A DNA stretch of 64,000 bases from Okibacterium fritillariae. Its GTDB lineage: Bacteria > Actinomycetota > Actinomycetes > Actinomycetales > Microbacteriaceae. Made by a program: the position numbers and the translations under genes. Shown here one piece after another: positions 26,199 to 36,786 of this stretch. The stretch is taken from contig NZ_FUZP01000001.1 in NCBI RefSeq assembly GCF_900167575.1, positions 1,054,001-1,118,000 of the forward strand, in the 5' to 3' direction. The notes beneath the pieces are model-generated. The model saw nothing but the letters and a program-made list of their open reading frames with translations, was not told the origin of the DNA and did no database searches. Position 1 is the stretch's first letter. Every line of letters starts with the position of its first letter.

Positions 26199-27587
26199 TT
26201 AGTCGTGCAGGTGTGCGCCGCCGCGGTAGCGCGCGCCGGGGTGCTCGGGGAACAACCGCGCGTTGCCGGCGCCGAACAGGCGCTCGCGCAACGTCGGTGC
26301 CTCGTAGGACGTGCGGTAGCGCCCGCGTTTTTGCAGCTCGGGCACGACGTATTCGATGAAGTCGCGCGCCGTGCCGGGGGTGAGGAACTGGCGCAGGTTG
26401 AAGCCGTCGAGACCCGTCTCGTCGACCCAGCGCTCGATCGAATCGGCCACCTCGATGGGCGTGCCGACGGCGAAGAACGGCGGGCGGTCGAAGCGCGTCA
26501 CGGCCTCGAGGGCGTCGGCCACCGTCGCCCCGGGCGGGTAGTGCCGGCGGTTCGCCCCGGCGTTGTCGCGCCCGGCCTTCGCCTCGGCGGCGAGGATATC
26601 GCTGATGAGTGCGTCTTTGGGGTAGGCGGCCAGGTCGATGCCGCCTCCACCCGAGTGCGTGAGGTAGCCCTCGTCACTCGAGTATCGCTTGTATTCTTCG
26701 GCCTTCGCGAGGGCCGCGTCGCGGTCGCGATCGACAATGACGACGGCCGACGCGAAGGTCTTCACATGATCGGCACCGCGACCGTTCTCGACCGCGCGGC
26801 GGCGGATGTCGGCGATGTTGTCGCGATACACCTCGAGCGAGTTGCCGCCCACGAAGACACCCTCGGCATGCTTGGCCGCGAACGCCCGGCCCGAGTCGCT
26901 CGACCCGGCCTGGAAGATGACGGGGGTGCGCTGCCGGGACGGCTCGCTCAGATGCGGCCCCTTCACGCGGAAGTGCTCGCCGACGTGATCGATGTAACGC
27001 ACCTTCGACGGATCGGTGTAGATGCGATTCTCGCGGTCTTGCACGACCGCGTCGTCATCCCACGAGCCCTCCCACAGCTTGTAGAGCACGTCGAGGTATT
27101 CGTCGGCGATGGCGTAGCGATCGCCGTGGGCGACCTCGTCATCGTGACCGAAGTTGCGCGCGGCGTTGGGTAGGTAGCTCGTGACCACGTTCCAGCCGAA
27201 CCGGCCCTTGGTGAGGTGGTCGAGCGTCGATGCACGCCGGGCGAATGCGAACGGCGGCTCATACGTCGTCGAGAAGGTGGCCGCGAAACCCAGGTTCTTC
27301 GTCGCAGCGGCCATGGCGGGGATGACGAGCAGGGGATCGTTGTTCGGAATCTGCACGGCCTCTTTCAGCGCCGTCTCTGGCCCGTCGCGGTAGCCGTCGT
27401 AGGTGCCGATCACATCGGCCAGGAACACCGCCTCGAACAAACCCTCTTCGAGCAGCTTCGCCTCTTCGACCCAGAAGTCGAGGTCGTTGAATCGATGCCG
27501 ATTGTTGTCGGGATGCCGCCACAAACCGTGCGAGATATGGCCGACGCAGTTCATCTCGAAGAGATTGAAGGCGATGTTGTCCGTCAT
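26199..27587 (-). CDS. LLM-class flavin-dependent monooxygenase (NtaA/SnaA/DszA family)
   Basis: A 462-aa bacterial-luciferase-like protein. FNLFEMNCVGHISHGLWRHP, the FLADVIGTYDG active-site segment, GRFGWNVVTSYLPNAARNFG and QAGSSDSGRAFAAKHAEGVF are signatures of the NtaA/SnaA/DszA subgroup. These enzymes cleave C-S or C-N bonds (sulfones, nitrilotriacetate, pristinamycin). Paired with a DszC-like oxidase, sulfur scavenging is the most likely role. CGGAGC precedes ATG 27587. The 268-bp region upstream, up to the LCP gene, carries promoters only. Confidence 0.85.
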   Translation of the reverse strand: MTDNIAFNLFEMNCVGHISHGLWRHPDNNRHRFNDLDFWVEEAKLLEEGLFEAVFLADVIGTYDGYRDGPETALKEAVQIPNNDPLLVIPAMAAATKNLGFAATFSTTYEPPFAFARRASTLDHLTKGRFGWNVVTSYLPNAARNFGHDDEVAHGDRYAIADEYLDVLYKLWEGSWDDDAVVQDRENRIYTDPSKVRYIDHVGEHFRVKGPHLSEPSRQRTPVIFQAGSSDSGRAFAAKHAEGVFVGGNSLEVYRDNIADIRRRAVENGRGADHVKTFASAVVIVDRDRDAALAKAEEYKRYSSDEGYLTHSGGGGIDLAAYPKDALISDILAAEAKAGRDNAGANRRHYPPGATVADALEAVTRFDRPPFFAVGTPIEVADSIERWVDETGLDGFNLRQFLTPGTARDFIEYVVPELQKRGRYRTSYEAPTLRERLFGAGNARLFPEHPGARYRGGAHLHD

Positions 27588-27855
27588 GGTGCTCCGTTTC
27601 TGTGCTGTCCTCATTCTTGCCAGGTGAAGCGGCGGGCACCCAGACATCCGCTCGAATGTGGACAACTATTACGCATCGCGCCTGTGCAGAACGCGTCGGC
27701 CGGATGACCTCGCACGGCGTTTTCGCATCACCTCTCCAGCGCGCGCCCAGTCCTCATCCCCTACCCTGGAGTGTGCTTTCCTCGCCTTCTTCCCGCCTCG
27801 TCATCGCGCCTCCGCGTCTGACCCGCGCCCGAATGACTCCAGGAGGCAGCATCCG

Positions 27856-29310
27856 ATGAGCGACCAGCCCAGCATCCTCGACCTGAAACCGGTCGCCCAC
27901 CGCCGCAAGCGCGGGCCCGGCGCACTCATCGCCCGCTGGGTGGGGTTCAGCCTCGTCGCCGTGCTCCTCATCGGCGGCGGCTATGTGTTCTACAACTACC
28001 AACGTTTCGTCTCGGGCATCACCCACATCGATGCGATTCCGCAGTCCACCGACAGCGCCGACGACGACGTCGACGGTCAAGACCAGAACATCCTGCTCGT
28101 GGGCGACGACCACCGGCCGGCCGGAGCGACGCAGGCCGAGCTCGACAAACTCGGCACCGAAGACGACGGCGGCGGCGTCAACACCGACACCATGATCGTC
28201 ATGCACATCCCGGCCGACGGCAGCAAGGTCACGATGGTGTCGTTCCCGCGCGACTCGTGGGTCGAGATACCTGGTTACGGCATGAACAAGTTGAATGCCG
28301 CCTTCACGTTGGGCGCGCAGAACGGCGACGATTCGGCAGGCGCACAGCTGCTGATCCAGACCATCCAGAACATGACCGGGCTGACGATCGACCACTTCGT
28401 GCGGGTCTCGCTACTCGGCTTCTACAACGTCGTCGACGCCCTCGGACCCGTCGACGTGTGTCTCATCAACGCGGTGAAAGACCCCTACTCCACCATCGAC
28501 CTGCCGGCCGGCGTATCGACACTCGACGCGAAGCAGGCCCTCGCCTTCGTGCGTCAGCGTCACGGCCTGCCGAACGGCGACCTCGACCGCCAGGTGCGCC
28601 AGCAATACTTCCTCTCGGTCGAGGCGCGCAAGATGCTGTCCGCCGGCACCCTGCTCAACCCCGTGAAGCTGCAGAACGTGCTCGACGCGGTTTCGTCGTC
28701 GATCGAGACCGACCCCGGTCTCAACCTGCTCGAGCTCGCCGGCCAGGTGCGCAACCTGCGGGCCGACAACATCGTCTCGGCCACGATTCCGATCACGGGC
28801 ACCCCCACCATCACGGTGAGGGGCCAGAAGCTCTCCATCGTCGAGATCGATCAGGCCGCCATGCCCGAATTCATCGCGAGTGTGCTCGGCACCCCGACCG
28901 CCTATGGCGCAGCCGTGGCCGCGACCCCCGCCGAGACCACCGTGACTGTGGTGAACGGTGCCGCCATCCGCGGTGTCGCCCAGGCCAACACCGACGCCCT
29001 GGCCGCCTTCGGCTTCCAGATGCAGACACCCACCTCGGGCGCCACTATCGCGAAGACAACGATCAGCTACCCGGCGGGGCAGGAGGCGCAGGCGAAAGCC
29101 CTCGCCGCGTACTACCCGAATGCGTCGGTCATCTCTTCGACGACAGCGACGGGGGTGACGCTGACGATCGGCACCGATAATCAGGCACCCACCGACCCGA
29201 ATGCCGCGCCGCCGCCCGCCACCGAGGCTCCCGTCGAGACGGCCCCCACGCCCACGCCGACGAGCACCGACACCCCGAAGAACTTCGGCGAAACGGCCTG
29301 CATCAACTAG
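27856..29310 (+). CDS. LytR-CpsA-Psr (LCP) cell-wall ligase
   Basis: A 484-aa membrane-anchored enzyme. A basic N-terminus (RRKRGPG) and one helix (about residues 26-46) put the rest outside. The LCP domain shows the conserved charged residues in VGDDHR, NTDTMIVMHI, SFPRDSWVEIPGYG and FVRQRHGLPNGDLDRQVRQQ; a LytR_C domain (TVVNGAAIRGVAQANTDAL) and a Pro/Thr tail follow. LCP ligases attach teichoic-acid-like polymers or arabinogalactan-like glycans to peptidoglycan from lipid carriers. AGGAGG lies 9 nt before the ATG. Confidence 0.93.
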   Translation: MSDQPSILDLKPVAHRRKRGPGALIARWVGFSLVAVLLIGGGYVFYNYQRFVSGITHIDAIPQSTDSADDDVDGQDQNILLVGDDHRPAGATQAELDKLGTEDDGGGVNTDTMIVMHIPADGSKVTMVSFPRDSWVEIPGYGMNKLNAAFTLGAQNGDDSAGAQLLIQTIQNMTGLTIDHFVRVSLLGFYNVVDALGPVDVCLINAVKDPYSTIDLPAGVSTLDAKQALAFVRQRHGLPNGDLDRQVRQQYFLSVEARKMLSAGTLLNPVKLQNVLDAVSSSIETDPGLNLLELAGQVRNLRADNIVSATIPITGTPTITVRGQKLSIVEIDQAAMPEFIASVLGTPTAYGAAVAATPAETTVTVVNGAAIRGVAQANTDALAAFGFQMQTPTSGATIAKTTISYPAGQEAQAKALAAYYPNASVISSTTATGVTLTIGTDNQAPTDPNAAPPPATEAPVETAPTPTPTSTDTPKNFGETACIN

Positions 29311-29314
29311 TCGA

Positions 29315-29338
29315 CGCGCACGATTCGTCTCGTGCGCG
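29315..29338 (+). terminator. Hairpin after the LCP gene
   Basis: CGCGCACGA (29315-29323), loop TTCGTC, TCGTGCGCG (29330-29338): a perfect 9-bp stem just past the stop codon. Confidence 0.6.
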
Positions 29339-29400
29339 CGACGGGGCCGCTGAAGACGTGAGCGGCATTCAACCCGCGCCCGCTGAGCTAGGTTTGTTCT

Positions 29401-30336
29401 ATGACCCGCGAGACGCCCTCGAACACGTCACACGCCCGGGCGCCCGGCAAGATCAACGTCTTCCTGGCCGTCGGCGCTGTGATGGACGATGGCTATCACG
29501 AGGTCGCCACCGCCTATCAGGCTGTCTCGGTCTATGAAGACGTCCGTGCGAGCCACTCCGACACCTTCGAGGTGTCGTTCACGGGCCCGATCGACACGAG
29601 CGACGTTCCGACCGATGCCTCCAACCTCGCCATCCGCGCCGCGCAGCTCATCGCCCGCGACACCGGCTACCGGGGCGGCGTGCGCCTCGCCATCGAGAAG
29701 AACGTCCCCGTCGCAGGCGGCATGGGCGGCGGGTCGGCGGATGCCGCAGCCACCCTCCTCGCGGTCGACGACCTCTGGCAGACCGGCCTTACCCGCGACC
29801 AGCTGATCGGCCTCGCCGCCGAGCTGGGCGCCGACGTTCCCTTCGCGCTCACGGGCGGCACGGCCATCGGCACGGGCCGCGGCGACGAACTCAGCCCCGC
29901 CCTCGCGACCGGGCAGTTCCAGTGGGTGCTCGCCCTCGCCGACTTCGGCATGTCGACGCCTGCCACCTATCGCGAGCTCGACGCCCACCGGGCCCGCCAC
30001 GCGCTCGATATCTCGCCGGCCGTCACCCAGCCCGTGGTCGACGCGGACGTCTTGCAGGCCCTGCGCGCGGGCGACGCGCACATGCTCGCGGCCTCGATGC
30101 ACAACGACCTCCAAGCCCCCGCGCTGCACCTGCGCCCCGAGCTCTCCGATGTCATGGAGTTGGGCGAGCAGAGCGGCGCGCTGTCCTGCATGGTGTCGGG
30201 CTCGGGTCCCACCGTGGCGTTCCTCGCCGCGGACCTCGACTCGGCACTCGAACTCCAGATCGCACTGAGCGCGTCGGGGACCACAGCGCTGCGCGTCACG
30301 GGACCGGTGCACGGCGCCCGTCTCGTCAACGACTAG
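29401..30336 (+). CDS. ispE: 4-(cytidine 5'-diphospho)-2-C-methyl-D-erythritol kinase
   Basis: A 311-aa GHMP kinase. [11 protein letters not shown] is the N-terminal substrate motif, [15 protein letters not shown] the ATP-binding GHMP loop, and [12 protein letters not shown] motif 3. It phosphorylates CDP-methylerythritol in the non-mevalonate isoprenoid pathway. TAGGTT lies exactly 6 nt before the ATG (29389-29394), so it is probably transcribed leaderless from its own promoter rather than from rsmA. The 132 bp between its stop and the ABC-F gene contain nothing clear. Confidence 0.95.
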   Translation: MTRETPSNTSHARAPGKINVFLAVGAVMDDGYHEVATAYQAVSVYEDVRASHSDTFEVSFTGPIDTSDVPTDASNLAIRAAQLIARDTGYRGGVRLAIEKNVPVAGGMGGGSADAAATLLAVDDLWQTGLTRDQLIGLAAELGADVPFALTGGTAIGTGRGDELSPALATGQFQWVLALADFGMSTPATYRELDAHRARHALDISPAVTQPVVDADVLQALRAGDAHMLAASMHNDLQAPALHLRPELSDVMELGEQSGALSCMVSGSGPTVAFLAADLDSALELQIALSASGTTALRVTGPVHGARLVND

Positions 30337-30468
30337 GCAGGGCAGAGCCGAGTCCCGGCACGGGCGATTGATTCGCTCAACGGGCGCTCGGGCGTCACCG
30401 ACACGATGAGTGCGTCCGCGAGCCCGCACTCTGCAACGTCGTCGCTTTCGTGCCGAGCCGCGACGCCC

Positions 30469-32328
<1,860 letters not shown>

Positions 32329-32398
32329 CTGTCCAGCGTAGGCGGGGGAGCGGGGCGCCGTGAACAGCGGGGGCTCCCGGCATCCATTTCGGCGCTTC

Positions 32399-32420
32399 TG
32401 TCATGAAACGAAACATGACG
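32399..32420. promoter_or_regulatory. Inverted repeat between ABC-F and metQ
   Basis: TGTCATG (32399-32405), 8-nt spacer AAACGAAA, CATGACG (32414-32420), pairing 6 of 7 positions. It is the clearest symmetric site in the 257-bp divergent region and could be the operator of the met transport operon. No regulator is encoded nearby. Confidence 0.4.
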
Positions 32421-32585
32421 ACACAGAGCGGAACACGAATTCGCCAACCCGACCGGGGCTTGCCATATTGGGGTCTCGGCCGCTCGACGGGGCGGCCTCA
32501 CACGGCTTTCGGCCCGGGTGACCACGCACCCGAGCACCCCTCATTTTTTCCACACTTCTCCACGGCACAGAACGAAAGAGGCACC

Positions 32586-33605
32586 ATGTCAGGCACCAAC
32601 ATCCCCGCCGGAGGCACCGGCGCAGGCACGGGCTCAGGCTCGAACAACGCTCCCCAGCTTCCCCAGCGCAAGAAGTCGAAGACCGGCTGGATCGTCGGCG
32701 GCGCCGTCGGCCTCATCGCGGTCATCGTGGCCGTCGTGCTCGTGATCGTCAACCTGCAGGCCCCGGCATCCACCGAGGCCAACGGCGCCGGTTCGGGCTC
32801 GGGTTCGTCGTCCGCCCCCACCACCGTCTCGATCGGTGTCACCGACTCGTCGCAGGACTACTGGGCCACGCTCACCAAGCTCGCCGCGAAAGAGAACATC
32901 ACGCTCGAGGTGACCAACTTCAGCGACTACCAGCAGCCCAACCCGGCGCTCGTGCAGAAGCAGACCGACCTCAACTCGTTCCAGCACCTGCGCTTCCTCG
33001 CGCAGAACAACGTCGAGACGGGTGACGACCTCGTGCCGATCGCCTCGACCGTCATCGTGCCCCTCGGCCTTTACTCCAAGAAGTGGACCGACGTGAAGGA
33101 CATCCCCGAGGGCGGCCAGATCGCCATCCCGAACGACCCCTCCAACCAGGCCCGCGGCCTCTTCGTGCTCGAGAAGGCCGGCCTCATCACTCTGACCGGT
33201 GACAAGGCCACGCCGACCCCCGCCGACATCGACGCCGCGAAGTCCAAGGTCACGGTCGTCACGGTGGATGCGGCACAGACCGCCCTGTCGCTCGACTCGG
33301 TCGACGGCTCGATCATCAACAACAACTACGTCGCCGACGCCGGCCTCGACCCCAACAAGGCCATCTTCAAGGACGACCCCAAGGACCCGGGTGCCACGCC
33401 CTACATCAACGTGATCGTGGCCCGCGGAGCCGACGCCGACAACCCCGCCTACCTCAAGGTGGCCGAACTCTGGCACGACAAGACGGTCACCGACCAGGTG
33501 CTCGCCGCGTCGAAGGGCAGCGCCGTGCTCGTCGACGGCTGGACCCCCGAAGAGCTGCGCGCCGAACTCAAGAAGATCGAAGAGCAGCTGAAGGCGTCCG
33601 AATAA
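32586..33605 (+). CDS. metQ: Methionine-binding protein, MetQ/NlpA family, helix-anchored
   Basis: A 339-aa NlpA-family solute-binding protein. Family segments include LEVTNFSDYQQPNPALVQKQTDLNSFQH, ASTVIVPLGLYS, GGQIAIPNDPSNQARGL and INNNYVADAGL. Unlike typical MetQ there is no lipobox: a Gly/Ser/Asn-rich cytoplasmic N-terminus (about 30 residues) leads to one helix (GWIVGGAVGLIAVIVAVVLVIV) and a Gly/Ser linker, so it should be held by a membrane helix. It delivers methionine to MetI/MetN encoded next. AGAGG precedes ATG 32586. Confidence 0.88.
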   Translation: MSGTNIPAGGTGAGTGSGSNNAPQLPQRKKSKTGWIVGGAVGLIAVIVAVVLVIVNLQAPASTEANGAGSGSGSSSAPTTVSIGVTDSSQDYWATLTKLAAKENITLEVTNFSDYQQPNPALVQKQTDLNSFQHLRFLAQNNVETGDDLVPIASTVIVPLGLYSKKWTDVKDIPEGGQIAIPNDPSNQARGLFVLEKAGLITLTGDKATPTPADIDAAKSKVTVVTVDAAQTALSLDSVDGSIINNNYVADAGLDPNKAIFKDDPKDPGATPYINVIVARGADADNPAYLKVAELWHDKTVTDQVLAASKGSAVLVDGWTPEELRAELKKIEEQLKASE

Positions 33606-33630
33606 CCATGACGTCTCGCTCGTGACCCTC

Positions 33631-33670
33631 GGGGTCGGGCGGCCAGCGGATGCCGCGGCCACCCGACCCC
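33631..33670 (+). other. Strong intercistronic hairpin between metQ and metN
   Basis: GGGGTCGGG-C-GGCC, 12-nt loop, GGCC-A-CCCGACCCC: 13 bp with one mismatch, in the 177-bp gap between metQ and metN. It may terminate part of the transcripts or protect the metQ mRNA end, giving more binding protein than transporter. Confidence 0.7.
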
Positions 33671-33782
33671 GTCGGTGCGAGCAGCCTCGACCACCCGCAC
33701 GACCGCGAGCACACCCCGCCCGCGACATCCGCCGGCCACCCGCCGACACCGCAGCACACCCCGCATCAACCGAAGGACGAAT

Positions 33783-34805
33783 ATGCCCCCTCTCGTCGAA
33801 CTGGAGAACGTCGTCAAGACGTATGGCCAGAAAGAGAAAACGAACGCCGTCGACGGTGTCTCGCTCGCCGTCGAAGCGGGCGAGATCTACGGCATCATCG
33901 GCCACTCGGGGGCGGGCAAGTCCACGCTCGTGCGCCTCATCAACGGGCTCGAGCGCGTCACGAGCGGCCGGGTCGTCGTCGACGGGCACGAGATCTCGTC
34001 GCTGAAGGAACGCGAGATCCGGCCGCTGCGGCTCGGCATCGGCATGATCTTCCAGCAGTTCAACCTGTTCCGGTCGCGCACCATCGCGGGCAACGTGGCC
34101 TATCCGCTGCGCGTCGCCGGCTGGTCGAAGGCCGACCGCGACAAGCGCGTGGCCGAACTGCTCGACTTCGTCGGGTTGCTGCACCGCGCCTACGACTACC
34201 CCGAGCAGCTCTCGGGTGGCCAGAAGCAGCGCGTCGGCATCGCCCGTGCCCTCGCCACCTCGCCCAAGCTGCTGCTGGCCGACGAGTCGACCTCCGCGCT
34301 CGACCCCGAGACCACGCAGGAGGTGCTGCGGCTGCTCAAGAAGGTCAACGCCGAGCTGGGCGTCACGATCATCGTCATCACGCACGAGATGGATGTCGTG
34401 CGCTCCATCGCCGACCGCGTGGCCGTGCTCGCCGACGGCAAGATCGTCGAAGAGGGCAAGGTGTTCGACATCTTCTCCGACCCGCAGACCGACACGGCCA
34501 AGAAGTTCATCAGCACGGTCATCCGCAATCAGCCCGCCACCGACGACATCCAGCGCCTGCGCAGCAGCCACACGGGCCGCATCATCAACGTCGAGGTGCA
34601 CGAGTCGGCGCGCGTCGGCGAGGTCCTTTCCCACGCACACGAGCGTTACGGTGTGCGCTTCGAAATCGTCTACGGCGGCATCAGCGCCATCCAGTCGAAA
34701 TCGTTCGGCTCGCTCACGCTCGAGCTCTCGGGCTCGGATGCGGATGTCGAGCGCCTCGTGACCGACCTGAGAGCCCTCACCACGGTCGAGGAGGTGGCCG
34801 CATGA
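33783..34805 (+). CDS. metN: Methionine ABC transporter ATP-binding protein
   Basis: A 340-aa ATPase with Walker A GHSGAGKST, the MetN-type FQQFNLF Q-loop, signature LSGGQKQR, Walker B LLADESTSALD, and a C-terminal NIL domain (about residues 265-340) that senses intracellular methionine and inhibits transport. GAAGGA precedes ATG 33783. It overlaps metI as ATGA. Together with MetQ and MetI it imports methionine. Confidence 0.94.
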   Translation: MPPLVELENVVKTYGQKEKTNAVDGVSLAVEAGEIYGIIGHSGAGKSTLVRLINGLERVTSGRVVVDGHEISSLKEREIRPLRLGIGMIFQQFNLFRSRTIAGNVAYPLRVAGWSKADRDKRVAELLDFVGLLHRAYDYPEQLSGGQKQRVGIARALATSPKLLLADESTSALDPETTQEVLRLLKKVNAELGVTIIVITHEMDVVRSIADRVAVLADGKIVEEGKVFDIFSDPQTDTAKKFISTVIRNQPATDDIQRLRSSHTGRIINVEVHESARVGEVLSHAHERYGVRFEIVYGGISAIQSKSFGSLTLELSGSDADVERLVTDLRALTTVEEVAA

Positions 34806-35476
34806 TCCGCACCGCCACCACCGATTGGGGCCAGCTCGGCCCCCTGCTGCTCGAGAACCTGTGGCTGACCCTCTACATGGTCGCCGTGACGCTGCTCGTG
34901 GCCGGGTTCCTCGGCCTCGTGTTCGGCATCCTGCTCTACACGACCAGGCGCGGCGGCATCCTGCAGAACACGGCGGTCAACGCCATCCTCAACGTGCTCG
35001 TCAACATCGTGCGGCCCATCCCGTTCATCATCTTGATCGCGGCCCTGCAGCCCGTCACGATGGCCGTCATCGGCGTGACCATCGGCACGACCGCCGCGAT
35101 CTTCACCATGATCGTCGGCGCCACGTTCGGCATCGCCCGCATCGTCGAACAGAACCTCGTGTCCATCGACCCGGGAACCATCGAGGCCGCCCGTGCCGTC
35201 GGCGCCAGCCCGTGGCGCATCATCACGACGCTGCTCGTGCCCGAGGCGCTCGGACCCCTCATCCTCGGTTACACCTTCGTGTTCATCGCCATCGTCGACA
35301 TGTCGGCCATCGCCGGTTCGATCGGCGGCCGCGGCCTGGGCGACTTCGCCATCGTCTACGGCTACGGCCGCTTCAACTGGGAAGTCACCATCGTCGTCAC
35401 GATCATCATCATCGTCATGGTGCAGCTCGTGCAGTTCTTCGGCAACTGGCTGGCGCGCAAGGCCCTGCGCCGCTGA
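34802..35476 (+). CDS. metI: Methionine ABC transporter permease
   Basis: A 224-aa permease with five to six helices. The coupling EAA loop is visible as EAARAVGASPWRIITTLLVPEALGPL, and IVRPIPFIILIAA and GGRGLGDFAIVYGYGRF are MetI signatures. The start overlaps the metN stop by 4 nt, so the two are coupled. Forms the membrane channel of the MetNI importer. Confidence 0.94.
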   Translation: MIRTATTDWGQLGPLLLENLWLTLYMVAVTLLVAGFLGLVFGILLYTTRRGGILQNTAVNAILNVLVNIVRPIPFIILIAALQPVTMAVIGVTIGTTAAIFTMIVGATFGIARIVEQNLVSIDPGTIEAARAVGASPWRIITTLLVPEALGPLILGYTFVFIAIVDMSAIAGSIGGRGLGDFAIVYGYGRFNWEVTIVVTIIIIVMVQLVQFFGNWLARKALRR

Positions 35477-35488
35477 TCGCCCGACCCC

Positions 35489-35528
35489 AGCGGATGTCGC
35501 GAGCCGAACCCCGGCCGCGGCATCCGCT
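35489..35528 (+). terminator. Terminator of the metQNI operon
   Basis: AGCGGATG-T-CGCG, 14-nt loop, CGCG-G-CATCCGCT: 12 paired bases with one T-G juxtaposition, 12 bp after the metI stop. The rest of the 209-bp gap to the next gene holds only its promoter. Confidence 0.65.
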
Positions 35529-35685
35529 TCGTCGTTCCCGGTGTTGCCGACTCGGGCGTTGTCATCGTGGGCGCTGTCGGCCGGGCGTTGTCGTCTGGCA
35601 GGCTGCTGCAGGCCGCTCGCGCGGCCGGCGCGTCGACCCCGCAACCCCCTCTCAGTGGCGTTCCGGCGCGTCCTAGGCTGAGCCT

Positions 35686-36492
35686 ATGAGCGAACCCGCG
35701 ACTGCAACCTGGCCCGACGCCCCCGAGCTTCCCGGCCGCGCCGTCATCGCGCAACGCTGGAGCGACCTCACGTTCCTGCACTGGCGGGTCGACCCCGCCG
35801 AGGTTGCGCCCCTCCTGCCGCCCGGCACACGCCCCGACGTCATCGACGGCTCGAGCTGGGTGGGCCTCATCGCCTTCCGCCTCTCGGACAGCGCCTTCTT
35901 CGGCCTGCCCCCGGTGCCCTACTTCGGCACGTTCCCCGAGATCAACGTGCGGCTCTACTCGATCGACGCTCAGGGCCGCCGAGCCGTCGTCTTCGCCTCC
36001 CTCGACGCCTCGCGGCTCGTCAGCGTGCTCACGGCCCGTGCCGCGTTCGGCCTGCCCTATCGCTGGGCCCGGATGTCGATGGGCCAGCGCTCCGACGACC
36101 GGGGCGAGCTCTTCGCCTACCGTTCTCGCCGCCACCTCGCCGACCGTCTCCTGGGCGACAAACGCAACCCGGGCCACGTGCCCGGCGCCTCCACCCACCT
36201 CATCGCGCGCGCCCTGCCCGGTGCCGTCGCGGGCGACCCGATCGCCGAGTTCCTCACCGCGCGCTGGGCATTTCATGAGACCCACCTCGGCCGCACCTGG
36301 TTCGGCTCGAACCACCACGGCCCGTGGCCCCTGCAACGCGCCGAGCTGCTCCACCTCGACGACACGCTCCTCGAGGCCGCCGGCTTCGCCTCGCTCGCCG
36401 ACACCCCGCCCGACTCGGTCCTCTACTCACCGGGCGTCGAAACCGTCTTCAGCCGTCCGACGCGGTTGTCGCTGCCGGCGCGACGCCGCTAG
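35686..36492 (+). CDS. DUF2071 (YqjF-like) protein
   Basis: A 268-aa protein matching the YqjF/DUF2071 family over its length: QRWSDLTFLHWRVDPAEVAPLLPPG at the N-terminus, GLIAFRLSD, FPEINVRLYS and the FLTARWAFH segment. These proteins have a lipocalin/acetoacetate-decarboxylase-like fold and no settled function. TAGGCT (35674-35679) lies exactly 6 nt before the ATG, a leaderless start. The GTG of the next small gene follows after 9 bp. Confidence 0.9.
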   Translation: MSEPATATWPDAPELPGRAVIAQRWSDLTFLHWRVDPAEVAPLLPPGTRPDVIDGSSWVGLIAFRLSDSAFFGLPPVPYFGTFPEINVRLYSIDAQGRRAVVFASLDASRLVSVLTARAAFGLPYRWARMSMGQRSDDRGELFAYRSRRHLADRLLGDKRNPGHVPGASTHLIARALPGAVAGDPIAEFLTARWAFHETHLGRTWFGSNHHGPWPLQRAELLHLDDTLLEAAGFASLADTPPDSVLYSPGVETVFSRPTRLSLPARRR

Positions 36493-36501
36493 GTTGTTCC
36501 C

Positions 36502-36786
36502 GTGACCACACCTCTTCAGCAGCGCCGACGCGTTGAAGCGGCGCGCGCCTGGGCCTGGTTCGCCGTCGTCCTCGGCACAGTCTCGGTCGGTGTCAACGTG
36601 CTGATGATGGTGTTGACATCATCCTGGAACGGCTTCTGGGGTCAGATCGGGTTTGGCGTCATCATCGCCATCTCGGCGATCGTCGCGCTAAGGAAGAACC
36701 CCAAGCCGCAGGGCCCCGATCCCGCTCCGCAGCGCACGCCGACTCCTGAGAATGCTCTGCGCAGGGACGGCAACTCGCTCGACTAG
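36502..36786 (+). CDS. Small two-helix membrane protein
   Basis: A 94-aa protein with two hydrophobic segments (about residues 17-36 and 44-63), a basic cytoplasmic N-terminus and a Pro-rich C-terminal tail. Not recognised. The GTG start has TAGGTT (36490-36495) exactly 6 nt upstream, overlapping the end of the DUF2071 gene, so it has its own leaderless promoter. Its stop overlaps the stop of the convergent MarR gene by 4 bp. Confidence 0.75.
   Translation: MTTPLQQRRRVEAARAWAWFAVVLGTVSVGVNVLMMVLTSSWNGFWGQIGFGVIIAISAIVALRKNPKPQGPDPAPQRTPTPENALRRDGNSLD

Noticed and set aside
32329-32585. A SAM riboswitch upstream of metQ
   Set aside because: A CGGGGCTTG word recalls SAM-IV, but the paired CAGCG...CUGG helix and GGCAACCC core are missing.
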